Shown here in pieces: positions 52,028 to 60,620 of a stretch of DNA of 64,000 bases. A model generated the notes under the pieces. That model saw only the letters and a list, made by a program, of their open reading frames with translations, ran no database searches and was not told the DNA's origin. The DNA lies in NCBI GenBank assembly GCA_015484555.1, contig WFMZ01000065.1:1-64000 (forward strand). The letters run 5' to 3'. How positions within the stretch are numbered: the first letter of the stretch is position 1; each line of letters opens with the position of its first letter. Source of the stretch: Hydrogenovibrio sp. (GTDB lineage Bacteria > Pseudomonadota > Gammaproteobacteria > Thiomicrospirales > Thiomicrospiraceae). The position numbers and the translations under genes were made by a program.

Positions 52028-53362
52028 ATGAAACTAAAAGCAATTTCTATCGCAATACTACTCACCACACTAGGACTTGGTTCTGCTTTTGCTGCCTCTA
52101 ATGTTATTCCTGTCGGAGCTAACCTAGGTTATGGCGATGCCAGTAATAAACACACCGTCTTCTCTTCAACCGCAAACCCTTCTTGGATTAGCGGCAGTAT
52201 CCATGAAGAAAATAACTATGGTTTTGGCTTGAGTGGTGGCATACGTATTAAACAAAAGGGTTATAGCAAGTTAACCAAGCAATACAATTCAAGCGTTAAA
52301 CCTCTATTAGAAAACTTTAGTAGCTCTACTAACCCTGCAAGTGACTCGACCAAAATTATTAATAACTTAAACACGCTTATTATTAATGCTCGAGATGATT
52401 TTTATGGTCAACAAGATTTTGCCGTCTCTTTACCTATTGTTATTACCAATGGTTCTTTTGGTGGGCTAGGTATTGAATTATCAGGCACAGCAGTAGGACG
52501 CGAATCTTTACTTAGCGCCAATACTCCTATTTCAGGAGCTTACACAAATGGACAAACAGTTAACCAATTCATTGATGCCTTAACAATTCAATCTGCTATT
52601 TATTTAAAAACAGCCGTTCAATCTGAAATTGCATTAAGCTATGGTAATCAAGTCTACCAGGGTGAAAGTGGAAATTTATCACTAGGCGTTCGCGGAAAGT
52701 TTATGCAGGCTAAACTCGTTAGGTCTATTAATAACCTTGGTTCATACCTAAAAACCTCTGCTAAAGGCGGCAGTATTACTGACCAAATTCAAAATGATAT
52801 TAAAGCCCATACATCAACCTCAAATACAGATAGTAATTTCGGTGTCGATTTAGGCTTACAGTGGTTTGCAAAGAACTGGATGGCAGGACTAAGTCTTCTA
52901 AACGCCAACTCACCTTCTTTTGCATATAACGGCCTAACCGTTGCAAGCTATTACGGTAACCAAGTATCTACTACTGAAAAAGTAACGCTTGTACCACAAG
53001 GTCGTGTTGAAGCCTCTGTTTACTCTCAAAACCGTAACTGGACACTTTCTGGTTCTTACGACTTAAACAAAGCCAATGACCTTGTTAACCAACAATATCA
53101 GTGGGCGACAGCCAGTGTGTCTTATGACACTAGTGTCTCCGGTAGTTGGTGGTATGCTCTTATCCCAGATGTTCGTCTGGGCTATAGAACCAACTTAACC
53201 GGGGATAAGCACCATTATATTACCCCTGGATTCACTTGGGGTTTCTTAAGTTTAGATATTGGGTTTTCTGAGTTTTCAGACATTGATAGAGTGATAAAAG
53301 GAGACCCTAATGATCTCCCCAAAGCTTTTATGGCCAATATTGGTCTTGAATTTTACTTCTAA
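52028..53362 (+). CDS. TraF_2-family exported protein (conjugal-transfer-like), probable outer-membrane barrel
   Basis: A 444-aa protein with a signal peptide (about 1-23, ending AFAAS). The mature part has the short alternating strands and Asn/Ser/Gly-rich loops of an outer-membrane beta barrel and ends in Phe (LEFYF). The layout resembles the TraF_2 family, named from plasmid transfer genes but common in chromosomal gammaproteobacterial loci. No other conjugation gene is nearby. The same-strand gene 65 bp downstream is also a predicted barrel. Confidence 0.7.
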   Translation: MKLKAISIAILLTTLGLGSAFAASNVIPVGANLGYGDASNKHTVFSSTANPSWISGSIHEENNYGFGLSGGIRIKQKGYSKLTKQYNSSVKPLLENFSSSTNPASDSTKIINNLNTLIINARDDFYGQQDFAVSLPIVITNGSFGGLGIELSGTAVGRESLLSANTPISGAYTNGQTVNQFIDALTIQSAIYLKTAVQSEIALSYGNQVYQGESGNLSLGVRGKFMQAKLVRSINNLGSYLKTSAKGGSITDQIQNDIKAHTSTSNTDSNFGVDLGLQWFAKNWMAGLSLLNANSPSFAYNGLTVASYYGNQVSTTEKVTLVPQGRVEASVYSQNRNWTLSGSYDLNKANDLVNQQYQWATASVSYDTSVSGSWWYALIPDVRLGYRTNLTGDKHHYITPGFTWGFLSLDIGFSEFSDIDRVIKGDPNDLPKAFMANIGLEFYF

Positions 53363-53426
53363 TTCGACTGTACTAAATTTAGTAAACAAATTTAAAAGCT
53401 CTTCATCTCCCTGTTTTGGATAAAAT

Positions 53427-54158
53427 ATGCATAAAAAAATACTACCTTTATTAATCACCACATTATTACCTACAGCATCTTTTGCAGGTAAAAATAATAT
53501 TGATTACCTTAACTTTGCTTCTCAAAGAGATTTTGAAAACTTTGCAAATGACTTAACAGGAGCTTTAGCCTATAAAACACTTCGCCCAACAGAACCTTTT
53601 GGTATAGCTGGGTTTGATGTTGGCTTGACTGGTAGCTTATCTAGCTTTAAGCATAAGCAAATGGGCAGCGTCTCTTCTAATGGTGGCGGTACAATGGAAA
53701 CCTACACCCTTTCTGCCACTAAAGGGCTTCCTTTGGATATAGATATTGGTTTGGACTATACATTTGTCCCTAACAGTAACATTACCACTTGGAGTGGTAA
53801 TTTAAGCTGGTCATTAACAGAGGGAGGCACAGCTACACCTGCGGTAGGATTTACAGGTAGCTATACACAAACTAATGGTATTAGTGCTATCAACTATAGT
53901 AGTTATGGACTTGATGTAGGTATTTCAAAAGGATTTTTAAATTTTACGCCCTATGCCTCTGCCGGGCTAGTTTCTAGTACCATACAAGCAAAAGAGACCA
54001 ATGTTGGATTAGCAGGGCAACTAAAAGATGCAAGCAGTTTACTCACCAAGTTAGCAATAGGGATAAACATTAATTTGCTATTTATGGATGTACTGATTGC
54101 AGCCGAGCAAATTGGAGAGGTACCAACTTATAGTTTAAAAGCGGGTTATCGGTTCTAA
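53427..54158 (+). CDS. Predicted outer-membrane beta-barrel protein
   Basis: A 243-aa protein with a signal peptide (about 1-20, ending ASFAG), then repeated amphipathic strands and a C-terminal strand ending in Phe (YSLKAGYRF), the recognition signal for outer-membrane insertion. No specific family recognised. Probably co-transcribed with the TraF-family gene and ended by the terminator at 54188. Confidence 0.72.
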   Translation: MHKKILPLLITTLLPTASFAGKNNIDYLNFASQRDFENFANDLTGALAYKTLRPTEPFGIAGFDVGLTGSLSSFKHKQMGSVSSNGGGTMETYTLSATKGLPLDIDIGLDYTFVPNSNITTWSGNLSWSLTEGGTATPAVGFTGSYTQTNGISAINYSSYGLDVGISKGFLNFTPYASAGLVSSTIQAKETNVGLAGQLKDASSLLTKLAIGININLLFMDVLIAAEQIGEVPTYSLKAGYRF

Positions 54159-54187
54159 ACAGAACTAAGTTAGCTTAAAATTTGTAT

Positions 54188-54213
54188 AAAAAAGGGCTAA
54201 TAAGCCCTTTTTT
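54188..54213. terminator. Bidirectional rho-independent terminator
   Basis: AAAAAAGGGCT (54188-54198), loop AATA, AGCCCTTTTTT (54103-numbered stem right arm at 54203-54213). The perfect symmetrical stem with A and T runs on both sides lies between convergent genes, so it can serve the barrel gene (plus) and engB (minus). Confidence 0.92.
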
Positions 54214-54244
54214 ATTGTCTATATTTTTTAGCTAGGTTTTTTCA

Positions 54245-54976
54245 CTAAATTTCATTCTCTTCCTTTTTCTTGGCTTCTGCTTCTTCCAATGCTCTTATTT
54301 CAAATCGTTTTAAAGGCTTACCATTTTCACCCACTAATACTTTCTTTTTAGCTTGTTTTTTTACCTTTACAGGACGAGTATATTCCATCCAAGTATCTAG
54401 TTGTTTCCATACTTGTTCCAAGCCATCTTTCTTTAAAGAAGAAAAAAGCTGTACGCTTGCATGAGGATAGTTTTCCGTTAATACTTGTTGAAGCTTCAAC
54501 AAACTACTCTTCGCAGGGCCCTTTTTAAGCTTATCACTTTTGGTTAAAAGCACATGAACAGGTAAATCTAAACTTAACGTCCAATCTAACATCACCATAT
54601 CTATTTCTGTTGGTGGCATTCTGGCATCCATCAATAAAATAAGGCCTTTTAAAGCGGTTCGCTCTTCAATATAAGCTGATAAGCCTACTTCCCAAGCTTT
54701 TTTAACTTTTAAATTCACCTTAGCAAAACCATAACCTGGTAAATCTACCAATTTATGCTCTTCATCACATTCAAAAAAGTTTAGCATTTGAGTTCGGCCA
54801 GGCGTTTTACTAATTCTAGCCAAAGATTTTTGAGCGGTAATTACATTTAAAGCGCTCGACTTACCCGCATTAGAACGGCCTGCAAAAGCGACCTCGAATC
54901 CTTCATCAGGAGGACAATGAGTTAAGTCAGGCGCAGATTTTAGGTAGAGCGCTTTTTGGTATAGTGGATGCTGCAT
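54245..54976 (-). CDS. engB: Ribosome-biogenesis GTPase EngB (YsxC/YihA)
   Basis: GTPase (243 aa) needed for 50S assembly. G1 GRSNAGKSSALNVI, G3 DLPGYGFA and G4 TKSD are intact, with the family stretch SKTPGRTQMLNFFE. The C-terminal 40 residues (TRPVKVKKQAKKKV...EAKKKEENEI) form a charged extension longer than in most homologues. I chose ATG 54976; a TTG seven codons earlier is in frame. Divergent from resB. Confidence 0.94.
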   Translation of the reverse strand: MQHPLYQKALYLKSAPDLTHCPPDEGFEVAFAGRSNAGKSSALNVITAQKSLARISKTPGRTQMLNFFECDEEHKLVDLPGYGFAKVNLKVKKAWEVGLSAYIEERTALKGLILLMDARMPPTEIDMVMLDWTLSLDLPVHVLLTKSDKLKKGPAKSSLLKLQQVLTENYPHASVQLFSSLKKDGLEQVWKQLDTWMEYTRPVKVKKQAKKKVLVGENGKPLKRFEIRALEEAEAKKKEENEI

Positions 54977-55057
54977 AGGAAAGTCATTCTTTATCAATTA
55001 TTCAATTAAGGGTATACTTTACAATCTTTTATTACTTCCCATTAAAGAATTTACTAA

Positions 55058-57049
55058 ATGTCTGATACTGATAAATCACCAAAAACCTCCAAGCCTTTAA
55101 AACAAAAGCCTTTTTTCCTGTTTTTAGGCTCAATGAATTTAGCAGTAACGCTTCTAATGATGTTAGCTATTGCCTCTGTTATTGGCACCGTATTGCAACA
55201 AGATCAAAATTTTCAAGATTATATTATTGAATTTGGTCCTTTTTGGACTCAAGTATTTAATACTTTAGGCCTGTTCCATGTTTATGGTGCAGCCTGGTTT
55301 ATATTAGTTTTATTATTCCTACTGGTTTCAACCACAACCTGTGTCAGCAGAAATGGCCCCACTTTCATGCAAGATATGAAGCAGTTTAGTGAAAAATTAT
55401 CTATTAATGCTTATAAACACCAACCTTATTCTGAAACCTATACTGTTGAAAATTTTGAACCCGAAAAAGCAGCGCTACTTTTAAAAGAAAAGGGCTTTAA
55501 AACTAAAATTTATCAGCGTAACAACGGTATTACCGTTGCCGGTATGAAGGGTCGGTTTAATCGACTGGGTTATATCTTCACCCATGCTTCTATTATTATC
55601 ATTTGTATCGGTGCTCTTTTTGACAGTAACCTATTACTAAAGTTTAGAGAAATGACTGGTGGTTTAGTGGCTGAAACTCGTGCAATTCCCGTCAATGATA
55701 TCCCAGCTAAATCTTGGTTAGGAGAGGATAACTTTTCTTTCCGAGGTTCCGTCAACGTGGTAGAAGGTCAGAAAACAGATGTTTTATTTTTACCTTATGA
55801 AAGAGGATTCTTGGTTCAAAAACTTCCTTTCAGTATTGAGGTAAAAGAATTCCGTATTAAATACTATGATACTGGTATGCCAAAGTCTTTCGAATCAGAT
55901 ATTGTTTTAACCGCACCTGATTTAAAAAAACCTATCGTTAAGACTATTCGTGTTAACCAACCCTTATATTACAAAAATTATGCTATTTATCAGTCTTCCT
56001 TTGGTGATGGTGGCTCTGAGCTTTCTTTAAAGGTTCATCCTTTGCTAGCACCAGAACCTAAATCCTTTACATTAAAAACTACGGTTGATAGCACAGAGCC
56101 TTTAAAAACACCTTTGGGCACCTTTAATGTAGAGTTTAGCAGCTTCAGAATGTTTAACATTGTGCCGAGCACAAAAGAAGAAAAAGCTAAAACAGGCAAA
56201 AAAGTACATAACAATGGTCCTAGCATTGGCTTCAAGGTTAGAAATGACCAGGGTAAAGCCTGGGAATATGATAACTTTATGTTGCCTAGTAAGCAGGACA
56301 ACCGTTACTTCTTTATGACTGGTGTACGAGATACACCAACAAAGCCTTTCCGCTACTTATTTATTCCAGCTGATGAAAAGAAGTCAAACAATCGCTTCTT
56401 TCAGTTTTTAGCTGTGGTTAATAACCCAATTAAAACCAATAAATTTATAAGAGAAGCTATTCCTAAAACAGATAAGGTTGATCCTCAAGTTTACAGGTTA
56501 CAAATACGTTTACTAAATCAACTATTAGTCCTTTTCCGTCAAAAAGGATTTGAGGGTATTAATGAATTTGTAGAAAAAAGTGTTCCTAAAGCTGAGCAAA
56601 AAAAGGTTCGTGATTATTATCTTAGCCAAACCAGCACCGCTCTCCAAATTTTATACCTAGGTTTTTTAAAAGAAACTTATGGAAAGGATTATGTCAAAAA
56701 TGATGTCATATCAAATTTTGATAGCCAGTGGTTTGAAGATGCCTTAGTCGTTATTAACACTATTCCACTTTATGGACCACCAATGTATTTTGAATTAACA
56801 GGCTTTAAGCAAATTGATTCAACTGGCTTGCAGATTACTAAATCTCCAGGCAAAAATATTGTTTATTTAGGCAGTACCTTCCTTATTATTGGGGTGTTCT
56901 TTCTGTTCTATTTAAGACAAAAACGTGTTTGGATAGCTTATTCAGAGACAGATAAAACCCTAACCGTAGCAGGTAAAGATACCCGAGATTTACCAGAGAC
57001 TCAAAAAGAATTTGAGCAACTACTTAACGAAATTAAACAAAAATTATAG
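55058..57049 (+). CDS. resB: Cytochrome c biogenesis protein ResB (Ccs1)
   Basis: ResB (663 aa), half of the System II haem export and ligation complex. Three N-terminal membrane helices (about 22-45, 73-98 and 165-190) and one near the C terminus (about 615-635) flank a large periplasmic domain containing FKIRYYDTG-like PKSFESDIVL and PLYYKNYAIYQSSFGDGGS. Its partner ccsA starts 11 nt after the stop. Confidence 0.93.
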   Translation: MSDTDKSPKTSKPLKQKPFFLFLGSMNLAVTLLMMLAIASVIGTVLQQDQNFQDYIIEFGPFWTQVFNTLGLFHVYGAAWFILVLLFLLVSTTTCVSRNGPTFMQDMKQFSEKLSINAYKHQPYSETYTVENFEPEKAALLLKEKGFKTKIYQRNNGITVAGMKGRFNRLGYIFTHASIIIICIGALFDSNLLLKFREMTGGLVAETRAIPVNDIPAKSWLGEDNFSFRGSVNVVEGQKTDVLFLPYERGFLVQKLPFSIEVKEFRIKYYDTGMPKSFESDIVLTAPDLKKPIVKTIRVNQPLYYKNYAIYQSSFGDGGSELSLKVHPLLAPEPKSFTLKTTVDSTEPLKTPLGTFNVEFSSFRMFNIVPSTKEEKAKTGKKVHNNGPSIGFKVRNDQGKAWEYDNFMLPSKQDNRYFFMTGVRDTPTKPFRYLFIPADEKKSNNRFFQFLAVVNNPIKTNKFIREAIPKTDKVDPQVYRLQIRLLNQLLVLFRQKGFEGINEFVEKSVPKAEQKKVRDYYLSQTSTALQILYLGFLKETYGKDYVKNDVISNFDSQWFEDALVVINTIPLYGPPMYFELTGFKQIDSTGLQITKSPGKNIVYLGSTFLIIGVFFLFYLRQKRVWIAYSETDKTLTVAGKDTRDLPETQKEFEQLLNEIKQKL

Positions 57050-57059
57050 GTCACTGCTT

Positions 57060-58235
57060 ATGACAACTATGAATAAAACTTACAAAAAAGAGGCTAAATC
57101 CTGCCCTTTTGCTTTAAGAGAATTACTTTGGATTACTCTTGTCACCCTTGGAACTTTCTTGACCTGGCAACAGCTGGGACAATTAATGAGTATCTATGAA
57201 GATGGTATCTTAGCTGGAGTCACTATTGGCTTAATTACGCTAGGCTATTTTTGGCCAAGTATCAAAACCCTAACTTACTGGGTAGCAGCATTAACGGCTT
57301 TGGGTATTTGGACCTATGCTAATAATGGCAATCAATATTCTGCTAATGAAACGGCTTTCTTTTTAAAGTTTTTAGTCTCTAGCCAGTCTGCTACTATGTG
57401 GATGAGTACACTATATGTATTAGCGATGGTGACTTACTTTGCCGCTTTATTTGTTAAGTCTGACTATGTAGGAAAAGTTGCTTCTGCCTTAACTTGGTCT
57501 GGTGTCGCATTTGGACTTACCGGTATGATGGTCAGATGGCGTGAATCTTATATTATTAACTTCGACTATGGCCATATTCCGGTCAGTAGCTTGTATGAAG
57601 TGTTTATTTTATTCACCGTTGTGACCACACTAATTTATTTATATTACGAACAAAAAACCAAAACTAGAGCCTTAGGTGGCTTTGTTATGTTGGTGGTGAG
57701 TGCAGCTGTTGCCTTTCTACTTTGGTATACCTTTGATAAGCAAGCAAACGTTATTCAACCTTTAGTGCCCGCTCTTAAAAGTTATTGGATGAAAATACAT
57801 GTTCCAGCTAACTTTATTGGTTATGGTTCTTTTTCTATCGCTGCCATGACAGGTTTAGCTTATTTATTAACCGAAAAACTTGCAGAAAAACGTCCAAACT
57901 CTCCTTTATTGGCTAAAATGCCTACCTTAGAAGCTATGGATGATTTAATGTATAAAGCCATTTCTCTTGGCTTTGCTTTCTTTACCATTGCTACTGTTTT
58001 AGGTGCCATGTGGGCCGCAGAAGCTTGGGGTGGTTATTGGTCTTGGGATCCAAAAGAAACTTGGGCCTTAATTGTTTGGCTTAACTATGCCGCCTGGTTA
58101 CATATTCGTATGTCTAAAGGTTGGCGTGGATCTTCCATGGCTTGGTGGGCTTTAGTTGGGTTAATTATTACCGCTTTTGCTTTCCTTGGCGTAAATATGT
58201 TCTTATCTGGTTTACATTCTTACGGCGAATTATAA
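57060..58235 (+). CDS. ccsA: Cytochrome c biogenesis protein CcsA (ResC)
   Basis: CcsA (391 aa), the haem-handling membrane subunit of System II. The Trp-rich haem-binding signature WGGYWSWDPKETWALIVWLNYAAWLH is complete, as are conserved His residues in helices such as HVPANFIGYG and MSKGWRG following it. The start at ATG 57060 is chosen, since an earlier in-frame ATG lies inside resB. Followed by dsbA 23 bp later. Confidence 0.94.
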   Translation: MTTMNKTYKKEAKSCPFALRELLWITLVTLGTFLTWQQLGQLMSIYEDGILAGVTIGLITLGYFWPSIKTLTYWVAALTALGIWTYANNGNQYSANETAFFLKFLVSSQSATMWMSTLYVLAMVTYFAALFVKSDYVGKVASALTWSGVAFGLTGMMVRWRESYIINFDYGHIPVSSLYEVFILFTVVTTLIYLYYEQKTKTRALGGFVMLVVSAAVAFLLWYTFDKQANVIQPLVPALKSYWMKIHVPANFIGYGSFSIAAMTGLAYLLTEKLAEKRPNSPLLAKMPTLEAMDDLMYKAISLGFAFFTIATVLGAMWAAEAWGGYWSWDPKETWALIVWLNYAAWLHIRMSKGWRGSSMAWWALVGLIITAFAFLGVNMFLSGLHSYGEL

Positions 58236-58258
58236 ATCATGTACTTAAAAGGCAATTT

Positions 58259-58879
58259 ATGAAAAATCTAATTTGGCTCTTGGCTATTACCTTTTCAATA
58301 GCATCATTTGGCGTCAAAGCCAATGATTCTTTTGAGTATGTAGAAGGCATTCATTACAAAAAAACTAATGAAATTGTTTCAATTGCACCTTATAAAAAAC
58401 AAGTCACCGAAGTCTTTTTTTATGGCTGTCCTCACTGCTATCACTTAGAGCCTAGCTTACATGCTTGGCTAAAAACTAAACCTAAAGATGTTCATTTTGA
58501 ACGCATGCCTGCTGTTCTAAATAACCCCAACTGGATTTTTATGGCACGTGTTTATTACACAGCTAAAGCATTGGGTATTGAAGAACGTTTTCACAAAGCT
58601 TATTTTGATGCTATTCAACGGGATGGAAGAGCTATTTTTGATTTACCCGCGTTGAAAAAATTTGTGGCTCCTATGGGGATTAATGGCAAACAATATGAAA
58701 ATATGTTTAAAAGCTTTCAAGTTGATGAAATGGTAAAAAAAGCCAGAGTTAAAACAGAAAAATATGGTATTGAAGGCGTACCAGCTATCATTATTAACGG
58801 TAAATATCTAACCGATGTGGGAATGGCAACCAGCCGAAATAAAATGTGGAAGTTAGTAGACACCTTAGTCCAGAAGTAA
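58259..58879 (+). CDS. dsbA: Periplasmic thiol:disulfide oxidoreductase DsbA-type
   Basis: A 206-aa protein with a signal peptide (about 1-21, ending GVKA) and a thioredoxin fold with the active site CPHC at 57-60 (VTEVFFYGCPHC) and the cis-proline loop GVPAIIINGKY. The CPHC sequence and helical insert fit DsbA. It lies in the cytochrome c maturation operon, where thiol redox must be controlled before haem attachment. The start at 58259 has AAGG upstream. Confidence 0.92.
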   Translation: MKNLIWLLAITFSIASFGVKANDSFEYVEGIHYKKTNEIVSIAPYKKQVTEVFFYGCPHCYHLEPSLHAWLKTKPKDVHFERMPAVLNNPNWIFMARVYYTAKALGIEERFHKAYFDAIQRDGRAIFDLPALKKFVAPMGINGKQYENMFKSFQVDEMVKKARVKTEKYGIEGVPAIIINGKYLTDVGMATSRNKMWKLVDTLVQK

Positions 58880-58907
58880 GCTCTAAGTTTAAATATTGTA
58901 CGAATTT

Positions 58908-58932
58908 AACCCATTTTTTAGTGGGTTTTTTA
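58908..58932 (+). terminator. Rho-independent terminator after dsbA
   Basis: AACCCA (58908-58913), loop of about 8 nt, TGGGTT (58922-58927), then T residues. It ends the resB-ccsA-dsbA transcript. Confidence 0.85.
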
Positions 58933-58962
58933 TTCTTTATTGTATAAGCAACATCCTACTGA

Positions 58963-58980
58963 CCACCCCTGGTGATTATT
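58963..58980. repeat. Dispersed repeat, diverged single arm (locus h)
   Basis: CCACCCCTGGTGATTATT differs from the reverse core at two positions. AAGGTTAAAA follows about 19 bp later (58999 onward), recalling the usual AAGGTT flank. It lies in the gap between the dsbA terminator and the cyd promoter region. Confidence 0.78.
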
Positions 58981-59081
58981 AGCTTTTCGATAGTTTTTAA
59001 GGTTAAAATCTTTATAAAATATAGTAATCTAAGCTATTGAAATAAAACACGTTATTTCTAAATCTATAGGACACTACACCT

Positions 59082-59159
59082 CTATTCGACCACATAGTAC
59101 GAATAGGCTTTTAACCAAAACATAAAAGTATTGACATTAAATAACTTTCATGTTAAAAG
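59082..59159 (+). promoter_or_regulatory. Putative promoter and upstream dyad of the bd-oxidase operon
   Basis: TTGACA (59131-59136) with a 17-bp spacer to TAAAAG (59154-59159) is a plausible sigma-70 promoter. Upstream, CTATTCG (59082-59088) and CGAATAG (59100-59106) form a 7-bp dyad with an 11-bp gap, placed like an operator or activator site about 25 bp before the -35. No regulator is identified; no clear FNR (TTGAT-N4-ATCAA) site was seen. Confidence 0.5.
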
Positions 59160-59194
59160 TTATTAGTAATCCAATTTTACAAAGCAAAAAATAA

Positions 59195-59240
59195 CAACTT
59201 CAACTTCAACTTCAACTTCAACTTCAACTTCAACTTCAAC
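59195..59240. repeat. CAACTT hexanucleotide microsatellite
   Basis: Seven perfect CAACTT units (59195-59236) followed by CAAC. It occupies the leader between the candidate promoter and the ribosome binding site (GTAGGAAG, 59247-59254) of the cydA-like gene. Copy number is prone to change by replication slippage. Confidence 0.95.
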
Positions 59241-59259
59241 AATATTGTAGGAAGACACA

Positions 59260-60618
59260 ATGGATGACTCGATTATTTTGCTAGATCGATTGCACTTTGC
59301 ATTCAATATCATTTTTCATTATTTATTTCCCCAGTTAACCATGGGTTTAGCTTTTATTATTGTGGTATTTAAAAGTATCGCACTTTATACAAAAAATGAA
59401 GCATATAACAGAGCTGTCCGTTTTTTAATTAAATTATTTGCAATCAATTTTATTTTTGGTGTGGTAACAGGTATACCAATGGAATTTTTGTTTGGTACTA
59501 ACTGGGCGGAGTTTTCAAGAAGAACTGGAGGTGTTATTGGTAATACGCTTGCAATGGAAGGGCTATTTGCATTTCTACTAGAGTCTGCATTTCTCGGGCT
59601 ATTATTATTTGGAGAAAAGCGTTTGACTCCAATTGTTCATTGGTTTTCTGCACTGATGGTCTTTATTGGGACATGGTTATCAGGATTCTTTATTTTGGCA
59701 ACTAATGCCTGGATGCAACATCCTGTCGCTTATTCCATTGACAGTGCAGGGCTATTTTCAGTAACAAGCTTGCCTGAAATGTTAACTAATCCCTGGTTGT
59801 TTTGGCAGTATTTACACAATATGAATGCAACGTTGATTACAGCTAGCTTTGTAGTTGCATCCATTGGTGCTTTTTATCTCCTATCCAATAAACACACTGA
59901 ATCAGCTCGCCTTTATGTAAGAACTGCTGTCATCATTGCCGCTATAGCAACCGTTCTTCAAATATTTCCATTCGGTGATGGAGAGGCTAGACAAGTCTTT
60001 AAACACCAACCAACTAAAGCTGCTGCAATGGAAGGAATTTTTCACACTCAAAAAGGCGTACCTTTTGTCTTATTTGGACAGCCGAATATGGATACTCTAA
60101 AACTTGATAATCCAATCGTCATTCCATATGCAGACAGTTTGATGGTTACCGGAACAATGGATGGTGAAATAAAAGGCTTAAATTCATTTCCAAAAGAAGA
60201 CTGGCCTGATTCTGTACCACTTGTTTTTTATGCCTTCCATGTCATGGTCATTCTAGGATCCTTGTTTGCTCTCATTATGTTAACGGCACTTTTCTTATTA
60301 TGGCGAAAAAAGCTTTTTCCATCGCGTTGGATGCTATGGATACTAATGTTAAGTGCACCATTGCCATATCTTGCAACAATTTCGGGCTGGATAACCACAG
60401 AAGCAGGACGACAACCATGGCTAGTTTATGGATTGATGCGGACAGTAGAAGGAGCTTCACCTCATGTTAGTTCGGGTAATGTATTATTCACCTTATTGGG
60501 CTTTACTTTAATCTACCTATTTATGGGAATGCTTTTCGTCACTTTAGTTATTCGAGTAATTACTATTGGACCACCTCATAAATCTGAATCTATTGAGATT
60601 ACACAAGGGAGTAAATAG
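59260..60618 (+). CDS. cydA: Cytochrome bd-type quinol oxidase subunit I (short Q-loop, CioA/CydA)
   Basis: Haem-bearing subunit (452 aa) of a bd-family oxidase that oxidises quinol and reduces oxygen without pumping protons. Ligand His20 (DRLHFAFNIIFHYLF), the acidic pair in AMEGLFAFLLESAFLG, the His of YLHNMNAT, the Q-loop start KHQPTKAAAMEG and GRQPWLVYGLMRT are visible. The Q-loop is short compared with E. coli CydA (about 522 aa), so it resembles the CIO/short-loop type. It has an unusual microsatellite leader and is followed by subunit II 2 bp later. Confidence 0.93.
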   Translation: MDDSIILLDRLHFAFNIIFHYLFPQLTMGLAFIIVVFKSIALYTKNEAYNRAVRFLIKLFAINFIFGVVTGIPMEFLFGTNWAEFSRRTGGVIGNTLAMEGLFAFLLESAFLGLLLFGEKRLTPIVHWFSALMVFIGTWLSGFFILATNAWMQHPVAYSIDSAGLFSVTSLPEMLTNPWLFWQYLHNMNATLITASFVVASIGAFYLLSNKHTESARLYVRTAVIIAAIATVLQIFPFGDGEARQVFKHQPTKAAAMEGIFHTQKGVPFVLFGQPNMDTLKLDNPIVIPYADSLMVTGTMDGEIKGLNSFPKEDWPDSVPLVFYAFHVMVILGSLFALIMLTALFLLWRKKLFPSRWMLWILMLSAPLPYLATISGWITTEAGRQPWLVYGLMRTVEGASPHVSSGNVLFTLLGFTLIYLFMGMLFVTLVIRVITIGPPHKSESIEITQGSK

Positions 60619-60620
60619 TA

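Noticed and set aside
52028-53362. TraF similarity considered as evidence of an integrated conjugative element
   Set aside because: No relaxase, other tra genes, integrase, tRNA or attachment site is in the area; neighbours are housekeeping genes.
59195-59240. CAACTT array considered as a CRISPR or iteron array
   Set aside because: Unit is 6 bp with no spacers, so it is a simple microsatellite.
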